A DNA stretch of 64,000 nucleotides from Desertimonas sp963772825 (GTDB lineage Bacteria; Actinomycetota; Acidimicrobiia; Acidimicrobiales; Ilumatobacteraceae). Shown piece after piece: positions 33,899 through 42,481 of the stretch. The position numbers and the translations under genes were made by a program. The stretch covers positions 372,001 to 436,000 of the forward strand of contig CAVYYX010000015.1 in assembly GCA_963772825.1 (NCBI GenBank). The letters are read 5' to 3'. How positions within the stretch are numbered: position 1 is the first letter of the stretch; each line of letters opens with the position of its first letter. The notes under the pieces are model-generated. The model did not search any database. It was not told the origin of the DNA and saw only the letters and a program-made list of their open reading frames with translations.

Positions 33899-34462
33899 AT
33901 GGCCACTCCGCGATCCGTCCGAATCGGTGCCGTACTCCTCGCAGTCGGTTGCTGCGTGTCGGCGGGCCACGCGCTCGCGGTGACGGCCGAGAATTGCCTC
34001 CCGCGAGAAACGCACGACCGCACGGCCGTGCTCTCAGGTACGACCACCGACGACGCCGAATGGGTCGCCGGGTTCGGCGTCGACAACCGGGACATCCAAC
34101 TCGTCTGTGTGCGCATCACCGCAGACGGCAAGCAGGCAACGAGAGGCGTGCTCGGCGGACCGTTCAACGCGGCGGCGACGGACGACGAGGTCGTCGTCGC
34201 CGTGATGACCACCGGCTATCGCCTCGGGCAGCGCTGGCACGTGCTGCGCGGCACGGTCACCGACGCCGCCGAGCGCCTCGAGCTCACGATCGACGGCGCC
34301 GATCCCGTGGAGGCGGAGATCGCCGACACCGGCCCGGAGGACGGCTGGCGTTGGTATGCGATCGTGGTCTCCGCACCCGATCCGCGGGGTTTCCCCCACG
34401 TCGCGGCCGTCGCCTACGACGCCGACGGAGCAGTGATCGCAGAGGGCGAGAGCCCGTCCTGA
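33899..34462 (+). CDS. Secreted protein of unknown function
   Basis: A 187-residue protein with a clear signal peptide (VRIGAVLLAVGCCVSAGHALA, cleaved near AVTAENC). The mature part is predicted mostly beta with no recognised domain; one cysteine pair (NCLPRE and LVCVRI) may form a disulfide. ATG 33887 is an alternative start. It is divergent from the cytochrome pair and overlaps the convergent hydrolase gene by 49 bp at its 3' end, an unusually long tail overlap. Confidence 0.65.
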   Translation: MATPRSVRIGAVLLAVGCCVSAGHALAVTAENCLPRETHDRTAVLSGTTTDDAEWVAGFGVDNRDIQLVCVRITADGKQATRGVLGGPFNAAATDDEVVVAVMTTGYRLGQRWHVLRGTVTDAAERLELTIDGADPVEAEIADTGPEDGWRWYAIVVSAPDPRGFPHVAAVAYDADGAVIAEGESPS

Positions 34463-35346
34463 GCCGACGGGCGCTTGAACCCGCCGCGCTCCGCGTTCTG
34501 GACGATCGCCTCGGCGATCTCCCCCCATCGTGGGCGGGGCAGGTCGTGACCCATGTCGGGGAACATCAACAGGCGCGACCCCGGCACGGCCCTGGCGGTG
34601 GCGATGCCGCCGCTCGGTAGCACGAGCGGGTCCTGCAAACCGTGGACCACGAGCGTCGGCGCCGTCACCTTCCGCAGCGCTCGGGTGCGGTCCGGACTCG
34701 CCGCAATCGCCATCATCTGGCGCACCACTCCCGCCGGGTCGTAGTCGCGAGCCAGTGCCTCGGTGGCCAGGGCACGGATCTCTGCCTCCTCGAAGTGGTC
34801 GCCGGAGATCAACCGGAAAACGAAGACCTGCGTGTCGACATAGTCCTCGGGACGTCTCGACTGCACCTTGCGAATCTTGGCGAGCAGCTTCGGGTGCACC
34901 CGACCGGAGCGCCGGCTCCCGGTGTTCGACATGATCGAGGCCAGGCTCGACACCCGGTCGGGATGCTGGATCGCCAGGCACTGGGCGATCATCCCGCCCA
35001 TCGACACACCGACGACGTGGGCTCGCTCGATCTCCAGGCAATCGAGCAGAGCGGCGGCATCGTCGGCCATGTCGCTGAGCAGGTAGGTCGCCTTGGCGAG
35101 ACGGCGGGAGAGTACGGCGCCGAGCATGCGGCCGAGCCCCGGCACCTCGCCGTCGGACTTCGACGACAGCCCGACGTCGCGGTTGTCGTAACGGATCACG
35201 CGGAATCCCTGCTCGACGAACAGGTTCACCCAGTCCATCGGCCAGGCGACGAGCTGACCGCCGAGGCCCATCTCGAGGAGCAGTGGCTCACCCTCACCGA
35301 ACGACTCGTACTCGATCGCTACGCCCTTGCACGTCGCCCTCGTCAT
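34414..35346 (-). CDS. Alpha/beta-hydrolase
   Basis: A 310-residue alpha/beta-hydrolase fold protein. The oxyanion region is LLLEMGLGGQLVAW, the strand RVIRYDNRDVGLSSK follows, the nucleophile elbow is VGVSMGGMIAQ, and the acid and histidine are in LVVHGLQDPLV and FPDMGHDLP. This sequence pattern is common to esterases and lactonases related to TetX-like and AclR-type polyketide methylesterases. The substrate cannot be predicted. The C-terminal 25 residues overlap the 3' end of the convergent secreted-protein gene. Confidence 0.87.
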   Translation of the reverse strand: MTRATCKGVAIEYESFGEGEPLLLEMGLGGQLVAWPMDWVNLFVEQGFRVIRYDNRDVGLSSKSDGEVPGLGRMLGAVLSRRLAKATYLLSDMADDAAALLDCLEIERAHVVGVSMGGMIAQCLAIQHPDRVSSLASIMSNTGSRRSGRVHPKLLAKIRKVQSRRPEDYVDTQVFVFRLISGDHFEEAEIRALATEALARDYDPAGVVRQMMAIAASPDRTRALRKVTAPTLVVHGLQDPLVLPSGGIATARAVPGSRLLMFPDMGHDLPRPRWGEIAEAIVQNAERGGFKRPSAQDGLSPSAITAPSAS

Positions 35347-35413
35347 CGTTCGCCAAACTAGGCGGACCTGTCCGATGTCCCAACCGCGCCACGCCGACTA
35401 GGTTGCGACCTTC

Positions 35414-35857
35414 GTGAGTTGGTTTCGCCGCAGTGCTCAATCCTCGCAAGACCTCGACCACGTCAAGTCGGAGATCGGTCGACTCGACGACACGATCCGT
35501 CGCTACGACGAGCGGACCAAGCAGTTCGAGGAGGCCCTTGCGGCAGGTCCCGACGGGGCGACCCTGCTCAACGACCGGGTCGAAGCGATCGCCGAGCAGC
35601 TCACCGCCCTGGAGGGCCGACTGACCTCGGTGTCCGCCGAGCTGGCCAACCAGCTTTCCGAGTTGGGCAACGACATCGAGGCGCTGAACAACCGCCCGCC
35701 CGGCGCCCCGGTGGACGACGGGACGCTCGACGAGCTCCGCGACACGCAGACCCGCCTGGCCTCGGAACAGGCGCGTTACCAGATCGCCTTCCGCGAGGAC
35801 CTCGCCCGCCTCGCCGAGCAGTTGCGCCGGCCCGACGATCCGCGCCGGCGCCGCTGA
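35414..35857 (+). CDS. Small coiled-coil protein
   Basis: A 147-residue, highly charged helical protein beginning GTG 35414 (VSWFRRSAQSS). Heptad-like patterns run from VKSEIGRLDDTIRRYDERTKQFEEAL through VEAIAEQLTALEGRLTSVSAELANQLSEL, followed by a short proline break (NRPPGAPVDD) and a second helix ending RRPDDPRRRR. There is no membrane segment or enzyme motif. I cannot assign a function; the shape suggests a structural or adaptor protein. Convergent with the UPF0182 gene, 15 bp apart. Confidence 0.75.
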   Translation: MSWFRRSAQSSQDLDHVKSEIGRLDDTIRRYDERTKQFEEALAAGPDGATLLNDRVEAIAEQLTALEGRLTSVSAELANQLSELGNDIEALNNRPPGAPVDDGTLDELRDTQTRLASEQARYQIAFREDLARLAEQLRRPDDPRRRR

Positions 35858-35872
35858 CGCCGCGCCGCAGCT

Positions 35873-38800
35873 TCAGCCCCCTGGCTCGGTAGACACCGTC
35901 GCATCGTCGACGGGCGGCATCGTCGAGCCCGGGGAGTCGGCCCCGAGGGCCTCGAGCGCCTGGCCGACGAGGTCGGCCGCCTGGTTCACCCGTTCCTGGT
36001 AGGCGCCGAGATCGCCGTCGAGGCGCAGCTGTTCCTCGGCGGTGCGCAGCAGCTCGTCGGCGTCGTCGAGCAGTTCGGTGGGAGTACCGGTACCCAACGA
36101 CGTCGAGTCGGCGTCTCCGACATCGGCTGGCTCCCCCGACGCGTCCGGCGGTTCGTCGGCGGTCGGGTCGTCGAGCTCCGACTCGTCGAGCGTCGCGACG
36201 GCGGGGATCTGGACGTCGGACCGCTCGCCGATGTTGGCGTCGAGCCCGGGGAACAGCTCGCCGAGCGCGCCGCCCAGCGTGGTGGCGTACGCCGAGCGCT
36301 GGTCGTAGGCCGCCATCACGAATTCGTACTCGGTCACCGAGGCGACGGTTCCCGACTCCTGTTCGACGGTGACGTAGAACGGGCGGACCCACAACAATCC
36401 GCCGGCGAGGTGGACGAGCTGCAGGTCGCCGAACCTGACCCTCGATCCGCCCCGCTGTTGGAGCGTGATCTGCTCGTTGATCCGGGCATCGGCCTGCATC
36501 GAGTTGGCGATCTCCAATGGACCGTCGGGCAGCCCACGATCACTCGGCTGCACCTCGAACACGGTGAGTTCGCCATACGTCGCCGGGTCGCTCGATGCCG
36601 TCATGAACGCTTGTAGCTCGCGGCGCTGGTCGTTGCGCGAGAACGGTACGAACGGTCGGAGGAGGACGAACTGGCGTTGCTCGCCCACCCCGAACATCGT
36701 GTAGTAGGGCACGAAGCGGACGTTCGACGACTCGGTGGCCAGCGCAGGCTCGCGCTCCTCGGCGGCGGCGGTCGGCTGCTCTGCGGCGACCGTTGCCGTC
36801 TCGCGCGGTGCGGTGGAGGGCGCCTGGGCGACCGACCAGGCCCCATCACGCTCGAAGAACGCCGCCGGATCGAGCTGGTACTTGGAGTACACGTTGGTCT
36901 GCACCCGGAAGAGGTCTTCGGGGTAGCGCAGGTGATCGCGTAGCTCGACGGGCATCTCGTCGCCGGGCGTGAACAGATTCGGGAACGCCGATCTCCACGC
37001 CTGGACGATCGGGTCGGCGTCGTCGACGAGGTACATCGTGACCGAGCCGTCGTACGCGTTGACCACCGCTTTGACGCTGTTGCGCACATAGTTCGCGTCG
37101 CGGGGAATGCCGCTGCCTTCGCTCAGGGCGATGTCGTCACCGACGGCCTCGGCATAGGGATAGCGGCTGGTCGACGTGTAGCCGTCGACGACCCACACCA
37201 CCGCGCCGTTCGTCAGCACCGGGTACGGATCGCCGTCGAACGACAGGAACGGGGCCAGCTTCTCGACGCGGTCGCGGACGTTGCGGACCCACAGCATCTG
37301 CGAATCGGCGTCGATCGCACCCGAAGCGACGACGTTGTAGTCCATGAAGGACAGGCCAAACGCCAAGCGCCGAACGAACGATGACATGGCGACACCCGAG
37401 TCCCCCGTGTACGGCGGCGGGTCCTCGTCGGTGCACGGGCGCTCGCTCTCCTCGGTGCCGGCCACTGCGTAGCCGGAAAGGCTCGGGCTGAAGTACAGCT
37501 CGGGGCGGACGAGGTCGACGTCCTGGTAGGCGGGAAAGCCGCTGGCGCGCACCCGTCCGGCAGGGGCCATGAGGACGCCGCACCCGCGGGTGTTGATCAG
37601 GTGAAGACCCTGCCAGCTGCGGTTGGGGACGCCGCGGAGGTCGAGCTCGCGGGCGGCGATGAGCACCTGACGCACCTCACCGTCGAGCTCATAGCGGTCG
37701 ACGTCGACATCGTCGATGGTCAGGCCGGCCTGCCCGCCACCGTCGATCTGGAAGCGACTCTCGAACTCGGCGGGGTTGAGCAGGCGTACATCGACGAGCG
37801 GTTGGAGATCGTCGCCCTCGACGATCGAAGCGGCGCTGATCGGTTCGAAGGAGATCTGCGTGGTGGCGATGTCGGCGTCGGTGAGACCCATCGCCTCGCG
37901 GGTGGCGAACACGTTGCGTTCGATGTACGGCGCCTCACGAGCCTTCTGGTTGGGGTTGACGACAAGTCCCTGGACGACCGCCGGATACACGTAACCGGCG
38001 AGCACGGCGAGCACGAGCCAGATCGCCGACGAGATCAACGGCAACCGCCACGACTCCGAGCGCAGCATCGTCAGATAGAGCACGGCGGTGACCACGGCGA
38101 CGACCGACAACAGCAGCAGTGCCGGGAGTTGGGCGTGGACCACGGAATACGTCGCACCCTGGACGAAGCCGCGGCGCTCGTTGGTGGTCTCGTAGCGACG
38201 CACCCAGTAGTCGGCGGCCTTCAGCGCGGCGAGCACGGCGAGGATCACGGCGATATGGCCACGGGCCCCGGCGCTCAACGTGGGGATCGGCGACGCGAAC
38301 ATCACGGCGCCGTTGAGCACGTGGACGAGCACGGTGATCAACAGCACGACGATCACCGCGAAGAACAGCCAGTCGAGCACGAAGTTGATGAACGGCAGCT
38401 CGAACACGTAGAAGCCGATGTCGACCTCGAACTCGGCGTCTGCACGATTGAACGACTGGGCGTTGCGATAGAGCAGCCAGGCCTGCCACTGGGTTGATGC
38501 GGGGAGGGCCAACAGCACCGCGAACACGCCGGCGACGACGTAGCGGTAGACCTGCAGGCGACGCCCGAAGACTTCGTGGAGGCGGTCGACGAAGGGATGC
38601 GGGTTCGCCGGGTAGCGAGACGGGGCGAGCTTGTCGGCGATCGCCACATTGCCGCCGGCCATCGCCGCGAAGGCGACGAAGAACAGGGCGAAGAGGGTCA
38701 GCCGGGCCCGGATCGTGCCCCAGAAGACGCCCGACTGACCGAGGCCATCGAACCACAGCGCCTCGATGTAGAAACGGGCAACGGCCCGGCCGAAGATGAC

Positions 38801-38896
38801 GACGACCACGATGAACACGGCAGCGGCAATGAGGACGACGCGGCCCGAGGCACGCAGCCACGAGCGGCGACCAGGAAGATCAGCGGCTCGCCGCAC
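35873..38896 (-). CDS. UPF0182 family large membrane protein
   Basis: A protein of about 1007 residues of the UPF0182 (COG1615) family, found throughout actinobacteria and of unknown function. About seven transmembrane helices occupy the first 330 residues (starting VVLIAAAVFIVVVVIFG, with the conserved FYIEALWFDGLGQSGVFW loop). A large extracytoplasmic domain follows, with RPELYFSPSLSGYAV, the conserved FMDYNVV and a C-terminal acidic, Ser/Pro-rich tail. GTG 38896 is chosen because the longer open frame to TTG 38959 runs into the stem-loop that ends the upstream gene's transcript. Confidence 0.87.
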   Translation of the reverse strand: MRRAADLPGRRSWLRASGRVVLIAAAVFIVVVVIFGRAVARFYIEALWFDGLGQSGVFWGTIRARLTLFALFFVAFAAMAGGNVAIADKLAPSRYPANPHPFVDRLHEVFGRRLQVYRYVVAGVFAVLLALPASTQWQAWLLYRNAQSFNRADAEFEVDIGFYVFELPFINFVLDWLFFAVIVVLLITVLVHVLNGAVMFASPIPTLSAGARGHIAVILAVLAALKAADYWVRRYETTNERRGFVQGATYSVVHAQLPALLLLSVVAVVTAVLYLTMLRSESWRLPLISSAIWLVLAVLAGYVYPAVVQGLVVNPNQKAREAPYIERNVFATREAMGLTDADIATTQISFEPISAASIVEGDDLQPLVDVRLLNPAEFESRFQIDGGGQAGLTIDDVDVDRYELDGEVRQVLIAARELDLRGVPNRSWQGLHLINTRGCGVLMAPAGRVRASGFPAYQDVDLVRPELYFSPSLSGYAVAGTEESERPCTDEDPPPYTGDSGVAMSSFVRRLAFGLSFMDYNVVASGAIDADSQMLWVRNVRDRVEKLAPFLSFDGDPYPVLTNGAVVWVVDGYTSTSRYPYAEAVGDDIALSEGSGIPRDANYVRNSVKAVVNAYDGSVTMYLVDDADPIVQAWRSAFPNLFTPGDEMPVELRDHLRYPEDLFRVQTNVYSKYQLDPAAFFERDGAWSVAQAPSTAPRETATVAAEQPTAAAEEREPALATESSNVRFVPYYTMFGVGEQRQFVLLRPFVPFSRNDQRRELQAFMTASSDPATYGELTVFEVQPSDRGLPDGPLEIANSMQADARINEQITLQQRGGSRVRFGDLQLVHLAGGLLWVRPFYVTVEQESGTVASVTEYEFVMAAYDQRSAYATTLGGALGELFPGLDANIGERSDVQIPAVATLDESELDDPTADEPPDASGEPADVGDADSTSLGTGTPTELLDDADELLRTAEEQLRLDGDLGAYQERVNQAADLVGQALEALGADSPGSTMPPVDDATVSTEPGG

Positions 38897-38947
38897 AGCC
38901 CGCAACCTACCGTGCTCAGCACGTGAGGCGACGGCGCCCGCTGCCAA

Positions 38948-38992
38948 CGCGATGAGCAATGACGGTCGTAGAGGCCGTCATCGCTCATCGCG
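38948..38992 (-). terminator. Stem-loop terminator after the DivIVA-like gene
   Basis: Arms of 18 bp (38948-38965 and 38975-38992) with one mismatch and a 9-nt loop sit nine bases past the stop of the DivIVA-like gene. Their position argues against the longest possible start of UPF0182. Confidence 0.65.
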
Positions 38993-39001
38993 ATGCGTGG
39001 T

Positions 39002-40879
39002 TCAGTCGACGGCGAGGATCAGGCAGCGACAACCGGCGTGCGCCGGGGCGCAGACGTGGCCGGTGGGGAAGGCGGTTCCCGCCGGGATGGTGCCCTGCAG
39101 CGAGTTGTCCTCGCAGTCCGAGCACGCGCCGACGGTGCCATCGACGACCCAGCGGATCGGCGTTCCGATGGCGACCGCCGCGAACGCGCCACGGCCATAG
39201 GCGTGGCGCATCAGGTCGTCGAGCTCGTCGTCGATGCGCTTCGTCTTCCACTCGCGATAGATCGCTCGCACCTTCTTGGTGAGATCCTCGTTGTCTCCAT
39301 CGACAGCCTCGATACCCGCCGCCAACCGGTTGCGTAGCGGCTCGACGAGATCGACACCGAGTGCCGTGCGGATGGCTTCCATCGCCCCTTCGTGTTCATC
39401 GGCTGGAGCCTCGTCGGAGGTGCCGAGCGACCCGCCACCGGCGACGGCCGCGGCCCGCAGGTCCGCCGAGAGCGCGTCGAAGTAGCGCGCGGCCTGCTCG
39501 TCGACGGCAGGGAGCACGTCGTCGATCGAGCGCACTGCCTGCTTGCCGCGCAGTCGGTCGAGCACGTCGTTCTGCTCGTCGGCGAGCACCCGCTTGAGCT
39601 TGCGCCCGCTGCTCACGATCAGCGGGGTCAACGTCTCGTCGCGCACGGCGAACGGCGTCGGCGTCGCCGGCTCGCCGACCGACGCACCGTCGACGGGGGC
39701 ATCCGGGGCGTCGGAGGCATCCTCGTCGCCGTGCGAGCGCAGGCGGGCGAACAGGTCGTCGACGTCGTTGGCCGTGATGTCATCGTCGTCGACCTCGTCG
39801 ACCTCGGCACCCTCGACGTCGACCGCCGGCTGCTCCGCGTCATCGTCGATCTCGTCGATCTCATCGACATCGACGGTTTCGTCTTCGGCCTCCGATCCGG
39901 GGGCGATGACCACGGCATCGGCCCGCCGGTCGGGGAACTGCAACACCGTGGCCCCGGCGACGGGTTGTGCTGCGGCCGCCTCGGGTTGCTCGTCAGCCAC
40001 CGCCTCGCCACCCGTCGGCGCTTCGTCAGCCGGCGTCTCCGGAGGTGCGCTGGCGAGGCGGGCGTCGATCGCCGTGGTCTCGTCCGAGCCGTTGGGATCG
40101 AGCGCCGGATCCTCGGGGTCGCTCGACGCCCGCAGGGCGAGGGCGTCGTCGCTGATCGAGGAGATCTCACCGAGGCGCGAGGCCGGAACCATCACCGGCA
40201 CGGGGCCCGTGGTCGGTGACAGGTTGACGTACTCGGACAGCTCACCGAGCGGGGCGAGCTCGGCGACCACGTCGGCGGCGACGAGACGAGAGCGCTCGAA
40301 CGCCTGCACGAGGCGATCTCGACCGTGGATCAGCTGGTCGATCTGTTGGCGGGCGAGGTCGCGACGGCGGGACAACTCGCCGAGCACCCGCTCGCGGTAG
40401 GCGCGGGCCTCCTCGACCATCTCGCGGCCTTGCTGCTTGGCCATCTCGAGCTCGGCCTCGGCATCCTGCTCGGCGTCACGGCGGCGTCTGGCCGCTTCGC
40501 TCTCGGCGTCCTCGCGAAGGTGGTGGGAGTCCTCGCGCGCCTCACGCATCATCCGTTCGGCGGCTTCCTCGGCCTTCGACCTGATCGCTGCGGCGCTCTC
40601 TCGGGCGGCCTGCAGGATTCGCGTCGTCTCCTCCCCGAGCAGGCGGGCCAGCGTCTCGTCGTCGAGCTCCGGCGGTGGCCCGGCCCGGTGCATGCGCATC
40701 GAGCGCAGCTCCTGGTCGAGGTAGCGTTCCCGATCCTGCATCCGGGCCAGTTCGGCGGCGACCATGTGCAGGAATTCGCGCACTTCGTTCTGGTCGAACC
40801 CGCGGCGCGCCGTCGGGAAGTTGGCGTCTCGCACCGACGTCGGTGAAGACGGGTCGGGGCGCGAGAACGAGATGGCCAC
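39002..40879 (-). CDS. DivIVA-domain protein with C-terminal phage-head-like Cys/His domain
   Basis: A 625-residue modular protein. Residues about 1-50 are a DivIVA-type membrane-curvature domain (NFPTARRGFDQNEVREFLHMVAAELARM). A long coiled coil follows to about residue 215. A disordered, acidic Ala/Pro/Glu linker runs to about 400, then a helical region. The last 45 residues, GACSDCEDNSLQG...FPTGHVCAPAHAGCRCLI with a short gap, match the zinc-binding C-terminus of phage Mu gpF-like minor head proteins. DivIVA proteins mark poles and septa in actinobacteria. The combination is unusual; no phage genes are nearby. Followed by a strong stem-loop. Confidence 0.82.
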   Translation of the reverse strand: MAISFSRPDPSSPTSVRDANFPTARRGFDQNEVREFLHMVAAELARMQDRERYLDQELRSMRMHRAGPPPELDDETLARLLGEETTRILQAARESAAAIRSKAEEAAERMMREAREDSHHLREDAESEAARRRRDAEQDAEAELEMAKQQGREMVEEARAYRERVLGELSRRRDLARQQIDQLIHGRDRLVQAFERSRLVAADVVAELAPLGELSEYVNLSPTTGPVPVMVPASRLGEISSISDDALALRASSDPEDPALDPNGSDETTAIDARLASAPPETPADEAPTGGEAVADEQPEAAAAQPVAGATVLQFPDRRADAVVIAPGSEAEDETVDVDEIDEIDDDAEQPAVDVEGAEVDEVDDDDITANDVDDLFARLRSHGDEDASDAPDAPVDGASVGEPATPTPFAVRDETLTPLIVSSGRKLKRVLADEQNDVLDRLRGKQAVRSIDDVLPAVDEQAARYFDALSADLRAAAVAGGGSLGTSDEAPADEHEGAMEAIRTALGVDLVEPLRNRLAAGIEAVDGDNEDLTKKVRAIYREWKTKRIDDELDDLMRHAYGRGAFAAVAIGTPIRWVVDGTVGACSDCEDNSLQGTIPAGTAFPTGHVCAPAHAGCRCLILAVD

Positions 40880-40901
40880 ATCCCCAGCGTAGATGGGATG
40901 T

Positions 40902-42116
40902 TTACGGAGTTGGTGTCATTCCCGCATCGGGGAGCGGATCGCCACCGAGTCGTTGGAGGGCGGCGAGCGCCTCGTCGACGTCGGCGACGACGATCAACTC
41001 GACGTCGTCACCCGCCACCTGACGGGCAGCCGCCATGTCCTCGTCGGATTGCCCGGCGGGTACGAGGAAGTGCCCGATGCCGGCCTGACGGACCGCCGAG
41101 ACCTTCTGGGGGAGGCCGCCGATCGGCCCGACGGAGCCGTCGAGCTGCATCGTGCCGGTGACGGCAACGTCGACACCGCCGAGCAAGTCGCCCTCGGTGA
41201 GCTCGTCGAGCAGCGTCAGGGTGAAGGCCAGGCCGGCACTCGGTCCCCCGATCTCCCCGGTGTCGAAGGCGATCTCGAAGGGCAGCCGGACGGATCTGCT
41301 GTCGAACGGAACGAAGCCGATGATCCCGACGCCCGGTTGGTCGGGAGATTCGACCAGCTCGACCTCGACATCGACCTCGCCGGCGTCGACCCGGTCGACG
41401 GTGACGGCAACGGTGTCGCCTGGTTGGTGGCCGGCGAGAACGCCGGTGAGGTCATCGATCGTGCTGATCTCCGCGCCGTCGACGGCGACGATCGTGTCGC
41501 CCTCGTCGAGCTGCTCGGCGCTGGGGACGTACTCGGCACACCGTTGGTCCTGGATGTCGAGGCACAACAACTGCTCGATCTGCACCGTTCCTGGGATCAG
41601 CTCAGGGTCGTAGCCGGCCAGTGTGAGGGCCACGTACTGGGCGACTTGGCTCGAGGTGCGCATCATCTGCAGGCCGATCGTGCGCCGCTGTGATGGCGTC
41701 TGCGTCCCGAACTTTTCCTCCGTCGTCAGGAAGCGGATCTCCGGCTCGTTCCTCCCCACCAGCCAGCCGAGCACGGATTGCGCTGGTTCGGACACCGTGA
41801 CGAAGAACACCCGTCCGTCGAGGTCGGTGTCGACCGCCACGTCGGCTCCGAGCTCGGCGTACGACACCCGGTCGGCGACCGCCTGCACCGAAGCGGGCAC
41901 TACGGCGTAGGGGGTGTCCTCGCTGACCGTCTCACCGTCCCGTTCGACGTCCTTGCTGGCGACGAGGCTGGCAGGCAGCAGGGCGGCGACGACGATTGCG
42001 ACGAGGGCGAACACAGCGATCGCGGCGAGGGGCACCGCCCACAGCCGGCGCCGCCGGCTCGGCGGCCGTACACGAGGGTTGGGCGCCGGCGCCGTCGGGA
42101 GCGGCAGTGGCGTCAC
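40902..42116 (-). CDS. PDZ-domain Lon-type protease (YlbL family)
   Basis: A 404-residue membrane-anchored protease starting at GTG 42116. The N-terminal helix is LWAVPLAAIAVFALVAIVVAAL. A PDZ domain spans about residues 180-265 (EQLDEGDTIVAVDGAEISTIDDL). The Lon S16 domain follows with the catalytic serine in IGGPSAGLAFTLTLLD and the lysine in SVGPIGGLPQKVSAVRQAG. YlbL-type proteases cleave membrane-associated substrates, and in Bacillus one degrades a cell-division inhibitor. It is divergent from a small membrane protein, and lies 22 bp upstream of the DivIVA-like gene, so the two probably share an operon. Confidence 0.9.
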   Translation of the reverse strand: MTPLPLPTAPAPNPRVRPPSRRRRLWAVPLAAIAVFALVAIVVAALLPASLVASKDVERDGETVSEDTPYAVVPASVQAVADRVSYAELGADVAVDTDLDGRVFFVTVSEPAQSVLGWLVGRNEPEIRFLTTEEKFGTQTPSQRRTIGLQMMRTSSQVAQYVALTLAGYDPELIPGTVQIEQLLCLDIQDQRCAEYVPSAEQLDEGDTIVAVDGAEISTIDDLTGVLAGHQPGDTVAVTVDRVDAGEVDVEVELVESPDQPGVGIIGFVPFDSRSVRLPFEIAFDTGEIGGPSAGLAFTLTLLDELTEGDLLGGVDVAVTGTMQLDGSVGPIGGLPQKVSAVRQAGIGHFLVPAGQSDEDMAAARQVAGDDVELIVVADVDEALAALQRLGGDPLPDAGMTPTP

Positions 42117-42132
42117 TAACGTCTGTTGTCGC

Positions 42133-42453
42133 GTGTCGGTCAACGATCTCACCATTCGAGCGGCGGTCATCGCCGGGCTGGCGATCATCGCCCTCGTCCT
42201 CACGGGCTGGCGTAAGACTGCCAGGGCGACGCCGAAAACGTCGCGCGGGACGGCGACGACGCCCCGCCAGGTCCCCGTCCAGGTGGTCCGCGAGCCGACG
42301 CCCGCCTACCACGCGCCGAACCCGGTGCAGCGCCTCGTCGCGCTGCTCTCCAGCGGCGGCCTCGTGGTCCTCGTCGGCGCCGTGATCGCCACGGTGAGCG
42401 CCTTCGCCATCGCCGTGATCGTCACGACGATGACGAACCTGCTGAAGGATTGA
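42133..42453 (+). CDS. Small membrane protein of unknown function
   Basis: A 106-residue protein from GTG 42133 with two hydrophobic helices: LTIRAAVIAGLAIIALVL near the N-terminus and LVVLVGAVIATVSAFAIAVIVTTM at the C-terminus. Between them is a basic, proline-rich cytoplasmic or wall segment. I recognise no family. It starts 17 bp from the divergent PDZ-Lon gene and is followed after 28 bp by the HEAT-repeat gene on the same strand. Confidence 0.6.
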   Translation: MSVNDLTIRAAVIAGLAIIALVLTGWRKTARATPKTSRGTATTPRQVPVQVVREPTPAYHAPNPVQRLVALLSSGGLVVLVGAVIATVSAFAIAVIVTTMTNLLKD

Positions 42454-42481
42454 TCGGCGCATCGAGCCGACCCGCCGCACC

